This document shows positions 62,583 to 64,000 of a stretch of 64,000 nucleotides of DNA, one piece after another; the stretch's first letter is position 1; every line of letters starts with the position of its first letter. The stretch covers positions 761,762-825,761 of the forward strand of contig NZ_QGGQ01000001.1 in NCBI RefSeq assembly GCF_003148665.1, written 5' to 3'. The stretch comes from Maribacter polysiphoniae. Its GTDB lineage: Bacteria; Bacteroidota; Bacteroidia; Flavobacteriales; Flavobacteriaceae. The notes under the pieces are model-generated. The model was given only the letters and a program-made list of their open reading frames with translations. It was not told the DNA's origin and ran no database searches. The position numbers and the translations under genes were made by a program.

Positions 62583-63677
62583 ATGACGTATACAGAATTC
62601 CTCCCTTCAAAATATACCAAAACGGTTGAGGAAGGGACGGTAACCTATAAAGCCCCCAGCAATATTGCCTTAGTGAAATATTGGGGAAAAAAAGCTGATC
62701 AAATTCCCGCGAACCCTTCCATCAGTTTTACATTGGACGCTTGTGCTACGACCACTTCGATGACCTATTCAAGACGAAAGGAGAAGGGAGCCGACTTTTC
62801 TTTTGGGTTATGGTTTGAAGGGAAGCCCAAGCCAGATTTTAGACCTAAGATAGAGGCGTTTTTTAGTCGTATTGAAAGTTATATGCCTTTTTTGAAAGAG
62901 TATGATTTAAAGATTGAAACCTCCAATTCATTCCCCCATAGCAGTGGTATCGCCTCATCGGCCAGTGGTATGTCGGCATTGGCCTTGGGGCTTATGTATA
63001 TCGAGAAGCAATTGGACCCAGGAATGGATGATGGTTATTTTCACCGAAAGGCCTCTTTTTTGGCCCGCTTGGGGTCAGGGAGTGCTTGTCGTAGTATAGA
63101 AGGGGATTTGATTCAATGGGGTCACCATAAAGGTATTACCGGTAGCTCAGATCTTTTCGCCATCAAATATCCTTATCAAGTACATGAGGTGTTCCATAAA
63201 TACCACGACACTATTTTGTTGGTAGACAAAGGACAAAAACAAGTCAGTAGTACGGTAGGACACGATTTAATGCATGGGCATCCCTTTGCGGAACAGCGCT
63301 TTGCCCAAGCCCATGACAATATAGCCAAACTAAGGGAGGTTTTCGCGACGGGGAATTTGAATGATTTTATACGGATTGTGGAAAGCGAGGCACTGACGTT
63401 GCACGCTATGATGATGACCAGTATACCCTATTTTATTTTAATGAAACCGAATACCTTGAAGATCATTGAAAAAATCTGGGCATTTAGGGCTTCTTCGAAG
63501 ACCCATCTTTGTTTCACTTTGGATGCGGGTGCGAACGTGCACGTATTGTATCCACAAGAAGAGAAGAAGGAAGTACACCAATTTATTAAGGATGAGTTGG
63601 TTGTATATTGCGAAAACGGACAGTATATTTGCGACAGAATTGGCTTTGGAGCTAAAAGATTATTACCTTACAAGTAA
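62583..63677 (+). CDS. mvaD: Diphosphomevalonate decarboxylase
   Basis: A 364-aa GHMP-superfamily enzyme. ALVKYWGKKADQIPANPSIS (residues ~27-46) carries the substrate-binding Y-W-G-K and N-PSIS residues; NSFPHSSGIASSASGMSALA is the phosphate-binding loop of this subfamily; ARLGSGSACRSIEGDLIQWG provides the catalytic S/R region. It converts mevalonate diphosphate with ATP to isopentenyl diphosphate, CO2 and phosphate, the last step of the mevalonate route that Flavobacteriia use for isoprenoids. The start at 62583 (MTYTEFLPSKYT) fits the family; the 27 codons upstream overlap a promoter-like box. The next gene on this strand is a GHMP kinase of the same pathway. Confidence 0.96.
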   Translation: MTYTEFLPSKYTKTVEEGTVTYKAPSNIALVKYWGKKADQIPANPSISFTLDACATTTSMTYSRRKEKGADFSFGLWFEGKPKPDFRPKIEAFFSRIESYMPFLKEYDLKIETSNSFPHSSGIASSASGMSALALGLMYIEKQLDPGMDDGYFHRKASFLARLGSGSACRSIEGDLIQWGHHKGITGSSDLFAIKYPYQVHEVFHKYHDTILLVDKGQKQVSSTVGHDLMHGHPFAEQRFAQAHDNIAKLREVFATGNLNDFIRIVESEALTLHAMMMTSIPYFILMKPNTLKIIEKIWAFRASSKTHLCFTLDAGANVHVLYPQEEKKEVHQFIKDELVVYCENGQYICDRIGFGAKRLLPYK

Positions 63678-63691
63678 TAATTTATAAGGAT

Positions 63692-63740
63692 AAACCGCGT
63701 TTGTTAAAAGAACTACCGGGAATTGGTTAAGCGGTTTTTT
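63692..63740 (+). terminator. Possible terminator after mvaD
   Basis: AAACCGC (63692-63698) pairs with GCGGTTT (63731-63737), and T7 follows, but the loop is 32 bases long, so the hairpin is weaker than the other terminators in this window. It would reduce read-through from mvaD to the GHMP kinase gene, which then needs its own promoter. Confidence 0.45.
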
Positions 63741-63906
63741 TGATAAGATCGATTATATTGTTTATCTTTATTGTAAATTAATTAAACAAAACGGATTTGA
63801 AAGTAATGTTCTTGCCCGTTTTTAGAAATAAAGAGACAAACAACTGAAATTTTGGAATTAGCGATAGGATGATGTACATGTCACCTATTGATTCTTAATT
63901 TTTACT

Positions 63907-64000
63907 ATGAAAGGACCATTATTTTATTCTAAAATCCTTCTATTTGGGGAGTATGGCATCATCAAGGATTCCAAGGGACTTTCCATTCCCTATAATTTTT
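63907..64000 (+). CDS. GHMP-family kinase, mevalonate kinase-like (partial, N-terminus only)
   Basis: Only 31 codons lie in the window before the right edge. The start MKGPLFYSKILLFGEYGIIK has the ILLFGEYGI motif of the first strand and turn of mevalonate kinase and related GHMP kinases (LLxGEH/Y). In Flavobacteriia this gene commonly follows mvaD. The family call is firm, the exact substrate less so, since the ATP-binding loop is outside the window. Confidence 0.75.
   Translation, partial: MKGPLFYSKILLFGEYGIIKDSKGLSIPYNF

Overview
The window looks like a chromosomal segment of a Flavobacteriaceae member (Bacteroidota), probably a marine, polysaccharide-degrading one. The support is two SusC/SusD pairs, a secreted amylase with a C-terminal type IX secretion (T9SS) sorting domain, many lipoproteins with an N-terminal lipobox, a TonB protein, mevalonate-pathway genes, AT-rich intergenic DNA, and promoter-like TTG-N17-19-TAnnTTTG elements typical of the phylum. 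I saw no rRNA, convincing tRNA, CRISPR array, insertion sequence or prophage gene.

Layout. (1) 1-3101, minus strand: a tightly packed operon with a GntP-family permease, a RidA-like deaminase, a D-threonine-aldolase-like PLP enzyme and the start of an M19 dipeptidase, most simply read as D-amino-acid or dipeptide catabolism. (2) 3150-13330: mostly single genes: aquaporin, a DUF885 protein, a DUF1080 (3-keto-glycoside hydrolase type) protein, a DUF481-like outer-membrane protein, a thioesterase, a TlpA-like thioredoxin, a coiled-coil lipoprotein, DoxX, a Tat-exported Gfo/Idh/MocA oxidoreductase and TonB. (3) 13377-21736: two calcineurin-like phosphoesterases (one fused to an outer-membrane barrel) flanking a GAF-domain protein and an HD-domain protein fused to a PycTM-like membrane domain. 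(4) 21975-34321: a beta-propeller-like lipoprotein, an intact vanadium-haloperoxidase-type PAP2 protein, an SSS-family symporter, a GyrI-like protein, the decayed remains of a second haloperoxidase gene, and two long paralogous FG-GAP/ASPIC-UnbV lipoproteins.

(5) 34872-59357: two SusC/SusD modules, each divergent from its own LacI-family regulator (paralogues of 348 aa), with an almost identical 22-nt element in both divergent intergenic regions; in the first it forms an 18-bp perfect palindrome. The second module is a full malto-oligosaccharide/starch locus: SusC, SusD, a SusE/F-like starch-binding lipoprotein with three tandem domains, a T9SS-exported GH13 enzyme, a fibronectin-like lipoprotein, a SusA-like periplasmic GH13, and on the other strand LacI, beta-phosphoglucomutase, GH65 maltose phosphorylase and a lipoprotein GH13. 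The inferred flow is cleavage of starch at the surface, import through SusCD, trimming by periplasmic GH13 enzymes, then phosphorolysis of maltose to glucose plus beta-glucose-1-phosphate and isomerisation to glucose-6-phosphate. The inner-membrane sugar transporter often found between lacI and pgmB in such loci is absent here.

(6) 59440-64000: a glycerophosphodiester phosphodiesterase, a HI0933-type flavoprotein and a DUF1697 protein in one coupled operon, a convergent TspO protein, then diphosphomevalonate decarboxylase and the start of a GHMP kinase of the mevalonate pathway.
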